From contig OY970171.1 of the NCBI GenBank assembly GCA_963707575.1, positions 2,294,001 to 2,358,000 of the forward strand: 64,000 nucleotides of DNA. Direction: 5' to 3'. The DNA comes from Gaiellasilicea sp963707575 (GTDB lineage Bacteria; Actinomycetota; Thermoleophilia; Gaiellales; Gaiellaceae). A program made the translations under genes and the position numbers. Under the pieces are notes generated by a model. The model searched no databases. It worked only from the letters and a program-made list of their open reading frames with translations, and had not been told where the DNA came from. This document shows, piece after piece, positions 1-7,553 of the stretch (position 1 is the first letter of the stretch; every line of letters starts with the position of its first letter).

Positions 1-242
1 TACGGCGCGGTCGTGAGGCGGAAGGCTTCCGCGTACGCGTTCTGGCCGATGTTGTCGGGATGCTGGACGACCCGGATCCTCGGATCGTCGAGCGCATCGA
101 GGTAGTCGGCCGTGCCGTCGGTGGAGCCGTTGTTCCAGATCACGATCTCGGTGGTCAGCTCCGAGGCGCGGGCGAGGACCTTCTCGACACATTGCCGCAG
201 CAGGTGGACGCGATCGTGGGTGAGGACGACGACGGCGATCAT
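1..242 (-). CDS. GT2 family glycosyltransferase, N-terminal part (cut by window edge)
   Basis: Reading leftward from an ATG at 242, the 80 visible codons begin MIAVVVLTHDRVHLLRQC and continue with WNNGSTDGTADYL and a DDPRIRVV strand. This is the nucleotide-sugar-binding start of a GT-A fold family 2 glycosyltransferase; the NNGSTDG stretch is the usual substrate loop. The catalytic base region and C-terminus lie outside the window. The start overlaps the stop of the preceding PssE-like gene as ATGA, so it is the last visible gene of the leftward polysaccharide operon. It probably adds a sugar to a lipid-linked repeat unit in the cytoplasm; donor and acceptor cannot be told. Confidence 0.8.
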   Translation of the reverse strand, partial: MIAVVVLTHDRVHLLRQCVEKVLARASELTTEIVIWNNGSTDGTADYLDALDDPRIRVVQHPDNIGQNAYAEAFRLTTAP

Positions 243-739
243 CGTGCCGCCGCCCCGCGCTCGTCGATCGTCATGCGGAGATACTCGCGCAGCTCCTGAA
301 CGAGCTGCGGCTCGTCGCTCGACGCCACGACGGCGTCCTGCTCACCGTCGCCCGCCGCGTGCAGCGCTGCGGTGAGCCCCGCAGGATCTTCGACCAGGTG
401 CACGAGCCCCGCCTGCGCGAATCGTCGCGCCGACTCGAGCTGATGGTCGTCGACCGTCTCGCCGAAGGCGCGGAGCCTCGGCACGACGAACGGCCGCTTG
501 CCGTTCGTCAGCGAGAGCAGGATCGAGCCGACCCCGGCGTGCGTGACGACGATGCGAGCCTCGCGGACGAGCTCGGCCAGGTTGTGCAGCGGCACGAACT
601 GCAGGCAGCGCGCGTCGACGGGCCGGATCGCCGACGGCCCGTGCTGCACGACGAGCGGCTCCGCCCGTGGAAGCTCGTCCACCGCGCGCAGAAGCCGGTC
701 GAACGGGAACTGGCTGGCTCCGACGGCGACGAGGATCAT
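239..739 (-). CDS. PssE/Alg13-like glycosyltransferase catalytic subunit
   Basis: The 166-residue protein starts MILVAVGASQFPFDRLL and has the glycosyltransferase 28 C-terminal fold: a glycine-rich first strand, a VQHGPS loop, and the UDP-sugar-binding THAGVGSILLSL helix near residue 80. The size matches the catalytic half of two-part PssD/PssE or Alg14/Alg13 enzymes, which transfer a UDP-sugar onto a lipid-linked acceptor at the inner membrane. The start at 739 was chosen because it aligns with the family and overlaps the TGA of the upstream gene, whose C-terminal half is the matching PssD/Alg14 partner. Upstream in-frame codons are Arg-rich and look non-coding. Function by family; the sugar is unknown. 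Confidence 0.85.
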   Translation of the reverse strand: MILVAVGASQFPFDRLLRAVDELPRAEPLVVQHGPSAIRPVDARCLQFVPLHNLAELVREARIVVTHAGVGSILLSLTNGKRPFVVPRLRAFGETVDDHQLESARRFAQAGLVHLVEDPAGLTAALHAAGDGEQDAVVASSDEPQLVQELREYLRMTIDERGAAAR

Positions 740-2106
740 TGCGTCGGGAAGACGGTTCCGGCGTAGCGCGCGCGGGGCAGCGCGCCGAGCAGCTCCGGCC
801 ACTGGACGTAGACACGATCGGCGACTGGTGCGATGAGCCGGCAACTGAGCGAGGGGCGCTCCGCCCGGGCGAGGCTCTCGATGTAGACGATCCGGACGCC
901 GTGGAGCCGCGCGACCCAGGCGAAGGGAACGGCGACGGCTGCCCCGGTGGTCAGGATCACCTTCGGGCGAAGCTCACCGAGGAGGCGCCGGGCGAGCAGG
1001 AGGTTGCGAACGAGGTTCTTCAGGCTCCGGTTCGCAGGCGAGTGTGCGAAGAAGACACGGTCGTCGCGGAGCAGCGACTGCACGTCGCTCCCCTCGTGGC
1101 TCGCCACCACCCAGGCGTGTGTCCGGTCCTGCCAGGCCTCCCGGAGCGACCAGAGCTGGAGCAAGTGCCCGCCCGCCGTGCAGACGAGCAGGACCTCGGC
1201 GCGGTCGGTCTGCGGCGCGGTCATCGTCCCGACGCCCCCAAGCGCCTCGCGCCGACGGGCCCTGAGGTTGCGCAGGCTCTGCTCCTGGCGCAGCCGTCCG
1301 CGGACGTCCGCGTCGGCGCAGACCGGCTGACGCGTGGCGAGCGCGGCCACGTAGCCCCAGACCATCCCGAGAGCGGCCCGGTCGGAGCGTGCGTGGTGCA
1401 GCGTGCGCGCGAGCAGGTACCAGGCCCGATACCCCATGTAGTGCGAGGCGCGGCCACGTGCCGTCCAGGCCTTCCACGGCGATCCGTCGCGGGCGCCCTC
1501 CGCGCGGTGATGGCGGAACGGGAGCTCGACGAGCGTCTCGGTCGTCCAGCCGCGGACGCGTGCCTTCAGCTCGTCGATGCCGTCCCAGCCCATCTGCTCC
1601 TCGAGCGGACGCACGTCCGCCAGGCAGGCGGCCCGGTAGGCGCGTGCAGCGCCCCAGACGCTCGAGCCCGTGTTGTGGCGCGTGCGCCAGACGCCGTCCT
1701 CGAGCTCCTGCGCGGAGCCGCTCGCAATCCCGAGCTTCGGATTCGCGGCGAACGCAGCGAGGAGGATCTCGAAATGCGCGCTCCCCATCGAGACGTCCGC
1801 GTCGACCTTCACGACGACGTCCGGAATGGGTTGGAGGCGTGACACGCCGAGCTCGAAGGCGCGCACGATCGGTCCGCCGCGCTTCGTCGCGCCCAGGTCG
1901 GCATCGGCGACGAAGTCGATCCACGGCTGCTCGTGCGCGAGCGTGCGGGCGAGGTCGACGGTGCCGTCGGTCGAGCCGGTGTCGACGATCACCCAGCACT
2001 CGGGGCGGATGCTCTGGCCGGAGAGGCTTGCGAACAGCCGCCGCAGGTTCCCGGCCTCGTTCCGCACGGGCGTGACCACCGCGTACCGCAGGGCCGGGCC
2101 GTCCAT
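736..2106 (-). CDS. Fusion of GT2 glycosyltransferase and PssD/Alg14-like membrane partner
   Basis: The 456-residue protein has two parts. Residues 1 to about 290 are a GT2 glycosyltransferase (AVVTPVRNEAGNL, DTGSTDGTVDLA, a VDADVS metal-binding motif, and EEQMGWDGIDELKAR). From about residue 300 the chain becomes a PssD/Alg14-like protein: LLVCTAGGHLLQLWSLREAW, then VILTTGAAVAVPFAW. Alg14/PssD proteins hold the soluble catalytic subunit at the membrane. There is no stop between the halves, although a Met about residue 294 could be an internal start for the second. The gene directly abuts asnB upstream and couples by ATGA to its PssE-like partner downstream, so one operon could perform two consecutive sugar transfers. 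Confidence 0.85.
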   Translation of the reverse strand: MDGPALRYAVVTPVRNEAGNLRRLFASLSGQSIRPECWVIVDTGSTDGTVDLARTLAHEQPWIDFVADADLGATKRGGPIVRAFELGVSRLQPIPDVVVKVDADVSMGSAHFEILLAAFAANPKLGIASGSAQELEDGVWRTRHNTGSSVWGAARAYRAACLADVRPLEEQMGWDGIDELKARVRGWTTETLVELPFRHHRAEGARDGSPWKAWTARGRASHYMGYRAWYLLARTLHHARSDRAALGMVWGYVAALATRQPVCADADVRGRLRQEQSLRNLRARRREALGGVGTMTAPQTDRAEVLLVCTAGGHLLQLWSLREAWQDRTHAWVVASHEGSDVQSLLRDDRVFFAHSPANRSLKNLVRNLLLARRLLGELRPKVILTTGAAVAVPFAWVARLHGVRIVYIESLARAERPSLSCRLIAPVADRVYVQWPELLGALPRARYAGTVFPTQ

Positions 2107-4014
2107 CTACGCGAGGGCCGGTTCCGAGGCCAGGCGTTGCGCGCGGGGCAGGTACTCCGCGAGCCAGATCTCGAGCATGAGGAGCGAGAGGAGGAGGCGT
2201 CCGTGGCTCACGTCGGTGCCGTCGGCGTGGCGCGAGACGAGCTTCGCCACCGTGTCGCGCTCGATGAACTCTGCGTAGCGCGGCGACGGTGCGAGGAGAT
2301 AGTCGGCGATCACGCCGTCCGTCTGCGCGCTGAACCAGCGATCGACCGAAGCGGCGAAGAACCCGATCTTCGGCTTGTCGATGATCCGGTCCGGGATCAG
2401 GCCCCGTGCGGCCTCCTTCAGGACGTACTTCGTGGTCATGCGGCGCACCTTCAGGTCGGCCGGGATGGTGGCGCAGTACTCGACCAGATGGTGGTCGAGG
2501 AAGGGAACGCGCACCTCCAGCGAGTGCGCCATGGAGGCTCGGTCGAAGTAGTGGAGCATGTCGTCCACGAGCGCGAGCTGAGCGTCGATGTAGAGCGTTG
2601 CCGGCAGCGGGTCGTCCGGGACGCCGTGCAGGCGCGAGGCGACCGCGCGGCGCGCCGCTTCCCCGTCGAGCTGCGCGAGCGGCCCGCGCAGCAGGTCTGT
2701 GCGCATGCCGTTGTCGAGCCGGCCGCTCATCGCGAGCAGGCGGTCGACGGAACCTGGAGCGGCCAGCGTGCGCGCGGCGCGGCGGATCCGCCGCGGGCCT
2801 CGCTGTGCCAGGGACGTCGCGACCGCCCGCGCCGGGCCCGGCACCCGCCGCCAGCGGGCGGCGGCCGCAGCCGCCTTGTGCTTCGCGTAGCCGCCCAGAA
2901 GCTCGTCGGCTCCCTGGCCCGAGAGCGCCACCGTCACGTGCTGCGCAGCGAGCTCGGAGAGCGCGAGGAATCCGAGCGCGGACAGATCCGCGAGCGGCTC
3001 GTCCATGAACCAGGTCAGCTCGGCGAGATCGACGGCCGCGTCCGAGACCGAGAGCTCGAGCTCGTGGTGGTCGGCACCGAAGGCGTCGGCGACGAGCCGG
3101 GCATCGGCGAGCTCGTTCTTGTCCGCATCCTCGACGAACCCGACGGAGAACGTCTTCACGGGCTCGCTCATGTTGCGCGCCATCAAGGCGACGATGAGGC
3201 TCGAGTCGAGGCCACCGCTCAGCATGGCCCCCAGCGGCACGTCGCTCATCAGCCGCAGGCGGACCGACTCCTCGAGCCCCTCGAGCAGACCCTCCATCGT
3301 CTCCTCGAGCGAGCGCTCGGGTCGCGGAGCCGGCTCCGGATACGCCCAGTACTGCTCGACGCGGACCCCGTCGGGGTCGACCACGAGCGAGTGCCCCGGC
3401 ATCAGCTTCGAGACGCCGGCGAGCGGCGTGGCCGGTGCGGGGAAGAAGCCGAAGGTGAGGTAGGAGTCGATCGCCTCGTAGTCGAGCGTGTCGCCGACGA
3501 GGCCGGATGCGAGCAGGCTCTTGAGCTCGGACGCGAAGACGACCAGATCGCCCACGTGCGCGTAATAGAGCGGCTTCACTCCGAGGCGGTCGCGCGCGAT
3601 GACGGCCCTGCGGCGCTGACCGTCCCACACCGCCAGGCCGAACTTCCCCCGCAGCTGCGAGGCGAGGTCGGCGCCGTGCTCCTCGTAGAGGTGCGGCAGG
3701 ATCTCCGTGTCGCAGCGGCTCGTGAAGGAGTGACCGGCCGCGCCGAGACGCTCCCGGATGTCGAGGTGGTTGTAGAGCTCGCCGTTCTGCATGCCCCAGA
3801 CCTCACCCGTCTCGTTCGAGAACGGCTGGTGCCCACCGTCGACGTCGACGATGCTGAGCCGGCGGACGCCGAACGCGACGCCGTCGACCTGGTACGTCCC
3901 GCGGTCGTTCGGCCCGCGATGCGTCATCGCGTCCGTCATGCGGTCGAGCACGTCGGGCGCCACGACCTCGCGCGGCTCCCCGCCGATCTGAACGACTCCA
4001 CAGATTCCGCACAT
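2107..4014 (-). CDS. asnB: Asparagine synthetase, glutamine-hydrolysing (AsnB family)
   Basis: The 635-residue protein starts MCGICGVV, placing the nucleophile Cys2 of the class II glutamine amidotransferase domain (residues 1 to about 210, with HRGPNDRG and NGELYNH). The C-terminal synthetase domain has the pyrophosphate loop LSGGLDSSLIV and the late LEVRVPFLDHHLVEY motif. It converts aspartate, glutamine and ATP to asparagine. AsnB-like enzymes in polysaccharide loci often amidate a sugar acid or peptide instead of supplying free asparagine, and its place as first gene of a glycosyltransferase operon fits that. It reads divergently from rfbF across a 427-bp region with shared promoter-type motifs. 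Confidence 0.9.
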   Translation of the reverse strand: MCGICGVVQIGGEPREVVAPDVLDRMTDAMTHRGPNDRGTYQVDGVAFGVRRLSIVDVDGGHQPFSNETGEVWGMQNGELYNHLDIRERLGAAGHSFTSRCDTEILPHLYEEHGADLASQLRGKFGLAVWDGQRRRAVIARDRLGVKPLYYAHVGDLVVFASELKSLLASGLVGDTLDYEAIDSYLTFGFFPAPATPLAGVSKLMPGHSLVVDPDGVRVEQYWAYPEPAPRPERSLEETMEGLLEGLEESVRLRLMSDVPLGAMLSGGLDSSLIVALMARNMSEPVKTFSVGFVEDADKNELADARLVADAFGADHHELELSVSDAAVDLAELTWFMDEPLADLSALGFLALSELAAQHVTVALSGQGADELLGGYAKHKAAAAAARWRRVPGPARAVATSLAQRGPRRIRRAARTLAAPGSVDRLLAMSGRLDNGMRTDLLRGPLAQLDGEAARRAVASRLHGVPDDPLPATLYIDAQLALVDDMLHYFDRASMAHSLEVRVPFLDHHLVEYCATIPADLKVRRMTTKYVLKEAARGLIPDRIIDKPKIGFFAASVDRWFSAQTDGVIADYLLAPSPRYAEFIERDTVAKLVSRHADGTDVSHGRLLLSLLMLEIWLAEYLPRAQRLASEPALA

Positions 4015-4084
4015 CTCGTTGCTGACGGTATCCGTGCCGCGTCCGCGCTTCGACCCCCGCCCGGACAGACTGGGAACCGGCCTA

Positions 4085-4097
4085 CCTAGCCGTTCGG
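4085..4097 (-). promoter_or_regulatory. GGCTAGG motif, copy upstream of asnB
   Basis: On the minus strand this reads CCGAACGGCTAGG, 70 bp before the asnB start. The identical 13-mer occurs at 10405-10417 in front of the sugar-transferase gene, and a variant lies at 4161-4173. Recurrence in three start regions of one locus suggests an operator or promoter element. No typical -35/-10 pair could be assigned. Confidence 0.5.
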
Positions 4098-4160
4098 CGA
4101 GGGTCGGGCAGGGCTCCGGACCGCCGCCGAGGTGCCGCGTCGGCGGAGCATCCCTTCTAG

Positions 4161-4173
4161 CTGAGTGGCTAGG
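4161..4173 (+). promoter_or_regulatory. GGCTAGG motif, copy upstream of rfbF
   Basis: The sequence CTGAGTGGCTAGG matches the 13-mer seen at 4085-4097 and 10405-10417 in ten of thirteen positions and points toward rfbF, 268 bp upstream of its ATG. It overlaps an inverted repeat CTAGC-N6-GCTAG. A role in expression of the rightward sugar operon is inferred. Confidence 0.4.
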
Positions 4174-4441
4174 GGTCTCGCGAGCGCACGTCGGACCGCC
4201 GGCCGGCCGTGCTCGAACGAAGGCGGGATGGCCCGAAATGGCTTCGAAAGGCCGTGCGGAGGCCGTTTCGAGGACTATCCGAAGGAGGGGCGACGCTTGC
4301 GAAGGCTCTCACTAGCATCGGTTCCAGGGCGTCAACGGGCGCCGAGAAGCGGCATGAGAGGAAGCGGTGGGGGACGTTCACGAAGGAGTCACGACGGTCG
4401 GCGACAACGCCACGGTCGAGCACGCGGCGACCGGAGCGCGG

Positions 4442-5230
4442 ATGAAGGTCGCGATCCTCGCCGGCGGGCTCGGCAGCCGCATCTCCGAGGAGACCGAGGT
4501 CAAGCCGAAGCCCATGGTGGAGATCGGCGGGCGGCCGATTCTGTGGCACATCATGAAGATCTATGCGCACCACGACCTGACCGACTTCGTGGTCGCACTC
4601 GGCTACAAGGGCGAGTACATCAAGCGGTGGATGGTCGACTACTGCTCGCTGCAGAGCGATCTGACCGTGTCGCTGAAGGACGGGCAGGTCAGCCCGCATC
4701 GCAACGGCAACGGGAACGGCAATGGCAACGGTGAGGACTGGACGATCGACCTCGTGGACACGGGGCACGACACCGCCACCGGCGGGCGGATCAAGCGCCT
4801 CGCGCCGTACCTCGGCGACGCCACGTTCATGCTCACCTGGGGGGACGGCGTTGCCGACATCGACCTGAACGAGCTGCTCGCGTTCCACCGTGCACACGGC
4901 AAGCTCGCGACGATGACGACTGTGCGTCCGCCCGCGCGGTTCGGGCACCTCGAGCTCGAGGGCGACCGCGTGACCGAGTTCTCGGAGAAGCCGCAGCTCG
5001 GGGAAGGCTGGATCAACGGCGCCTTCTTCGTGCTCGAGCCCGAGGTCTTCGAGTACGTGCAAGGCGACGACACGCAATGGGAGCGCGAGCCGCTCGAACG
5101 GCTCGCGCGTGAGGGTCAACTGATGGCGTACCGCCACACCTCCTTCTGGCAGTGCATGGACACACTGCGGGACAAGAAGCTCCTGGAGGAGCTGTGGTCG
5201 AACGGCGCGCCCTGGCGAGTGTGGAGGTAA
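4442..5230 (+). CDS. rfbF: Glucose-1-phosphate cytidylyltransferase
   Basis: The 262-residue protein starts MKVAILAGGLGSRISEE and continues KPKPMVEIGGRPILWH, the nucleotide-binding signature of RfbF. RfbF makes CDP-glucose from CTP and glucose-1-phosphate, the entry to CDP-linked deoxysugars. LTWGDGVADIDLN supplies the metal-binding aspartate, and TGGRIKRL and GWINGAFFV are family blocks. A loop near residues 85-97 is replaced by five Asn-Gly pairs encoded by an imperfect 6-bp repeat. The ATG at 4442 has GGAG five bases before it and matches the family start. Two bases separate it from the epimerase gene, so it is the first gene of a tightly packed sugar operon. Confidence 0.9.
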   Translation: MKVAILAGGLGSRISEETEVKPKPMVEIGGRPILWHIMKIYAHHDLTDFVVALGYKGEYIKRWMVDYCSLQSDLTVSLKDGQVSPHRNGNGNGNGNGEDWTIDLVDTGHDTATGGRIKRLAPYLGDATFMLTWGDGVADIDLNELLAFHRAHGKLATMTTVRPPARFGHLELEGDRVTEFSEKPQLGEGWINGAFFVLEPEVFEYVQGDDTQWEREPLERLAREGQLMAYRHTSFWQCMDTLRDKKLLEELWSNGAPWRVWR

Positions 5231-5232
5231 CG

Positions 5233-6282
5233 ATGCGGGTGCTGGTGACAGGGCACGACGGCTACATCGGCACGGTGATGGTGCCGCTGCTCGAAGGTGC
5301 CGGCCACGACGTGGTCGGGCTCGACAGCTACCTCTACGAGGGCTGCACCCTCGGCGCGGACGCAGCGCCGCGCGAGGCCATCCGGCTCGACATCCGGGAC
5401 GTCGGCCCGCAGCACCTGGAGGGGTTCGACGCGGTCATCCATCTCGCCGCGATCTCGAACGACCCGCTCGGGGACTACCGGCCGGAGACGACGTACGACA
5501 TCAACCACCACGCGGCGGCGCGCCTGGCGGTCGTGGCGAAGGAGGCGGGAGTCCCGCGCTTTCTCTTCTCATCCTCGTGCAGCCTCTACGGGGCGGCGGG
5601 CGACGACTTCCTCGACGAGACGGCCGACTGGAACCCGGTCACGCCCTACGGCCGCTCCAAGCTGCTGGCGGAGCAGGACATCGCGCAGCTCGCCGACGAC
5701 GACTTCAGCCCGACCTACCTGCGCAGCTCCACGGCCTACGGCGTCTCGGGACGGCTGCGGGGCGACCTCGTCGTCAACAACCTGGCCGGCTTCGCCTTCA
5801 CCACCGGTGAGGTCCTGATCATGAGCGACGGGACGCCGTGGCGGCCGCTCGTCCACATCGAGGACATCTCGCGCGCCTTCCTGGCAGCGCTGGAGGCGCC
5901 GCGCGAGGTCGTGCACGACCAGGCGTTCAACGTCGGCCGTACGGACGAGAACTACCGCATCCGCGCGGTCGCCGACATCGTGGAGTCCGTGATCCCCGGC
6001 AGCAAGGTGGTCTATGCCGAGGGCGGCGGGCCCGACAAGCGGTGCTACCGGGTGAACTGCGACAAGATCAGGGAGGCGCTGCCGGCGTTCGACCCGCAGT
6101 GGACGGTCCTGAAGGGCGTCGGGGAGCTCTACGAGGCGTATCTCCGCGAGGGCGTCACGGCGGACGACTTCACGAGCTCGCGCTACCTGCGGATCAAGCA
6201 CGTCAAGGAGCTGCAGGAGAGCGGGAGGCTCGACGAGAATCTGCGCTGGGTCGAGCAGCCGGTGCTCGAGGTGCCCGCGTGA
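5233..6282 (+). CDS. NAD-dependent nucleotide-sugar epimerase/dehydratase
   Basis: The 349-residue extended short-chain dehydrogenase starts MRVLVTGHDGYIGTVMV with the glycine-rich NAD loop at residues 7-13. It has SSSCSLYG supplying the catalytic serine region, TPYGRSK giving the YxxxK pair, and RPLVHIEDISRAF typical of sugar epimerases. It should oxidise and rearrange a nucleotide sugar, probably the CDP-sugar made by the gene before it. An upstream in-frame extension from 5152 only overlaps rfbF and is rejected. Its TGA overlaps the GTG of the next gene. Whether it acts as dehydratase, epimerase or reductase cannot be read from sequence. Confidence 0.85.
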   Translation: MRVLVTGHDGYIGTVMVPLLEGAGHDVVGLDSYLYEGCTLGADAAPREAIRLDIRDVGPQHLEGFDAVIHLAAISNDPLGDYRPETTYDINHHAAARLAVVAKEAGVPRFLFSSSCSLYGAAGDDFLDETADWNPVTPYGRSKLLAEQDIAQLADDDFSPTYLRSSTAYGVSGRLRGDLVVNNLAGFAFTTGEVLIMSDGTPWRPLVHIEDISRAFLAALEAPREVVHDQAFNVGRTDENYRIRAVADIVESVIPGSKVVYAEGGGPDKRCYRVNCDKIREALPAFDPQWTVLKGVGELYEAYLREGVTADDFTSSRYLRIKHVKELQESGRLDENLRWVEQPVLEVPA

Positions 6283-7553
6283 GCACCGTTCCGGCCGAGA
6301 CGGCGGCAGGAGCGGCGGCGGAGGCGAAGACGCTTCAGGGCTGCCGTTCGTGCGGGGCGAACGGGCTGCGCGTCTTCCTCGAGCTCGGGCAGATGCCGCT
6401 TCCGGACGCACTCCTGCGCCCGGAGCAGGTCGGCGGCCCCGAGGCGCGCTACCCGCTCGACGTCGCCTTCTGTCCCTCGTGCTCGCTCGTGCAGATCCTC
6501 GAGGAGGTCGAGCCCGAGGAGCTGTTCGTCGACAACTACCTCTACTTCTCGTCCTTCTCGGAGGGACTGCTCCGCCATTCGCGCGAGCACGCGTTCAGGC
6601 TGATCGACGAGCGAGGGCTCGGGAGCGAGAGCCTCGTGGTCGAGCTCGCCTCGAACGACGGCTACCTCCTGAAGAACTTCGTCGAGCGTGGCGTGCCGGT
6701 GCTCGGCATCGATCCCGCGCCCGAGCAGGCGGAGGCGGCCAACGCGGCCGGGGTGCCGACCCTGCGGGAGTTCTTCGGCGCGGACGTGGCGCGGCGGCTG
6801 GTCGCGGAAGGGAAGCGCGCCGACGTGATCGTGGCGAACAACGTGATGGCGCACACCCCGGAGCTGAACAGCTTCGTCGAGGGGATGTCGATCCTGCTCG
6901 CCGACGACGGCGTCGCGACGATCGAGAACACCTACGTCAAGGACCTGATCGACCACACCGAGTTCGACACGATCTACCACGAGCACTTCTGCTACTTCTC
7001 GTGCACGGCGGTCGACAAGCTGATGCGCCGCCACGGGCTCGCGCTCGTGCGCGTCGAGCACTTCCCGACCCTTCAGGGCGGGACGCTCCGCTGGTGGGTC
7101 GCGCATTCCGACGCCGTCGAGGACTCGGCCCGCTCGTTCCTCGCGGCCGAGCAGGCGGAGGGACTGACGGACTTCGGCTACTACGAGGCCTTCGGCGAGC
7201 GCGTGGAGGGCATCCGCACGAACCTGCTCGACCTCCTGCGCGGATTGAAGCGGGACGGTAAGAGCATCGCCGCGTACGGCGCGGCGGCGAAGGGCAGCAC
7301 GCTCGTCAACTACGTCGGCATCGGCACCGACCTGGTCGACTTCGTCGTCGACCGGAACGTGCACAAGCAGGGCCTGCACATGCCCGGCACGCACCTCCCG
7401 ATCCGGGATCCGGCCGCCCTGCTCGAAGCACGGCCCGACTACGTCCTCCTGCTGGCCTGGAACTACAAGGACGAGGTGATCTCGCAGCAGCCGGAGTACC
7501 TCGCCGGCGGCGGCCGCTTCGTCCTGCCGGTTCCCTCCCCGCAGATCGTATGA
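6279..7553 (+). CDS. Sugar C-methyltransferase (NovU/TylC3-like)
   Basis: The 424-residue protein starts at a GTG overlapping the previous stop. It has an N-terminal zinc-binding domain (CRSCG near residue 24, CPSCSL near residue 65), a SAM-binding fold (VVELASNDGYLLKNF about residue 115) with the TIYHEHFCYFS active-site block, and a C-terminal Rossmann-like domain (AAYGAAAKGSTLVNYVG). This order is that of C-methyltransferases that add a methyl to a keto-sugar carbon, as in novobiose and mycarose routes. Its presence between an epimerase and an aminotransferase suggests a branched-chain deoxyamino sugar. The end overlaps the next gene as ATGA. Confidence 0.85.
   Translation: MSTVPAETAAGAAAEAKTLQGCRSCGANGLRVFLELGQMPLPDALLRPEQVGGPEARYPLDVAFCPSCSLVQILEEVEPEELFVDNYLYFSSFSEGLLRHSREHAFRLIDERGLGSESLVVELASNDGYLLKNFVERGVPVLGIDPAPEQAEAANAAGVPTLREFFGADVARRLVAEGKRADVIVANNVMAHTPELNSFVEGMSILLADDGVATIENTYVKDLIDHTEFDTIYHEHFCYFSCTAVDKLMRRHGLALVRVEHFPTLQGGTLRWWVAHSDAVEDSARSFLAAEQAEGLTDFGYYEAFGERVEGIRTNLLDLLRGLKRDGKSIAAYGAAAKGSTLVNYVGIGTDLVDFVVDRNVHKQGLHMPGTHLPIRDPAALLEARPDYVLLLAWNYKDEVISQQPEYLAGGGRFVLPVPSPQIV

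Larger units (their letters stand above)
4015..4441. other. Divergent intergenic region of the polysaccharide locus
   Basis: This 427-bp stretch lies between asnB (leftward) and rfbF (rightward) and shows no convincing gene. It holds two back-to-back copies of a GGCTAGG-containing motif at 4085-4097 and 4161-4173. The second overlaps a CTAGC-N6-GCTAG inverted repeat. The rest is an unusually long GC-rich leader before rfbF, with GGAG five bases before its ATG at 4442. An in-frame GTG at 4367 could extend RfbF by 25 residues, but those residues do not match the family. Confidence 0.6.

Noticed and set aside
974..3628. 884-residue minus-strand open frame
   Set aside because: Arg/Ala/Pro-rich translation in another frame of asnB and the GT2 fusion; no family motif.
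1933..4089. 718-residue open frame on the plus strand
   Set aside because: It is fully antisense to asnB and the GT2 gene. GC-rich third positions keep the opposite frame open; the translation is low-complexity and has no motifs.
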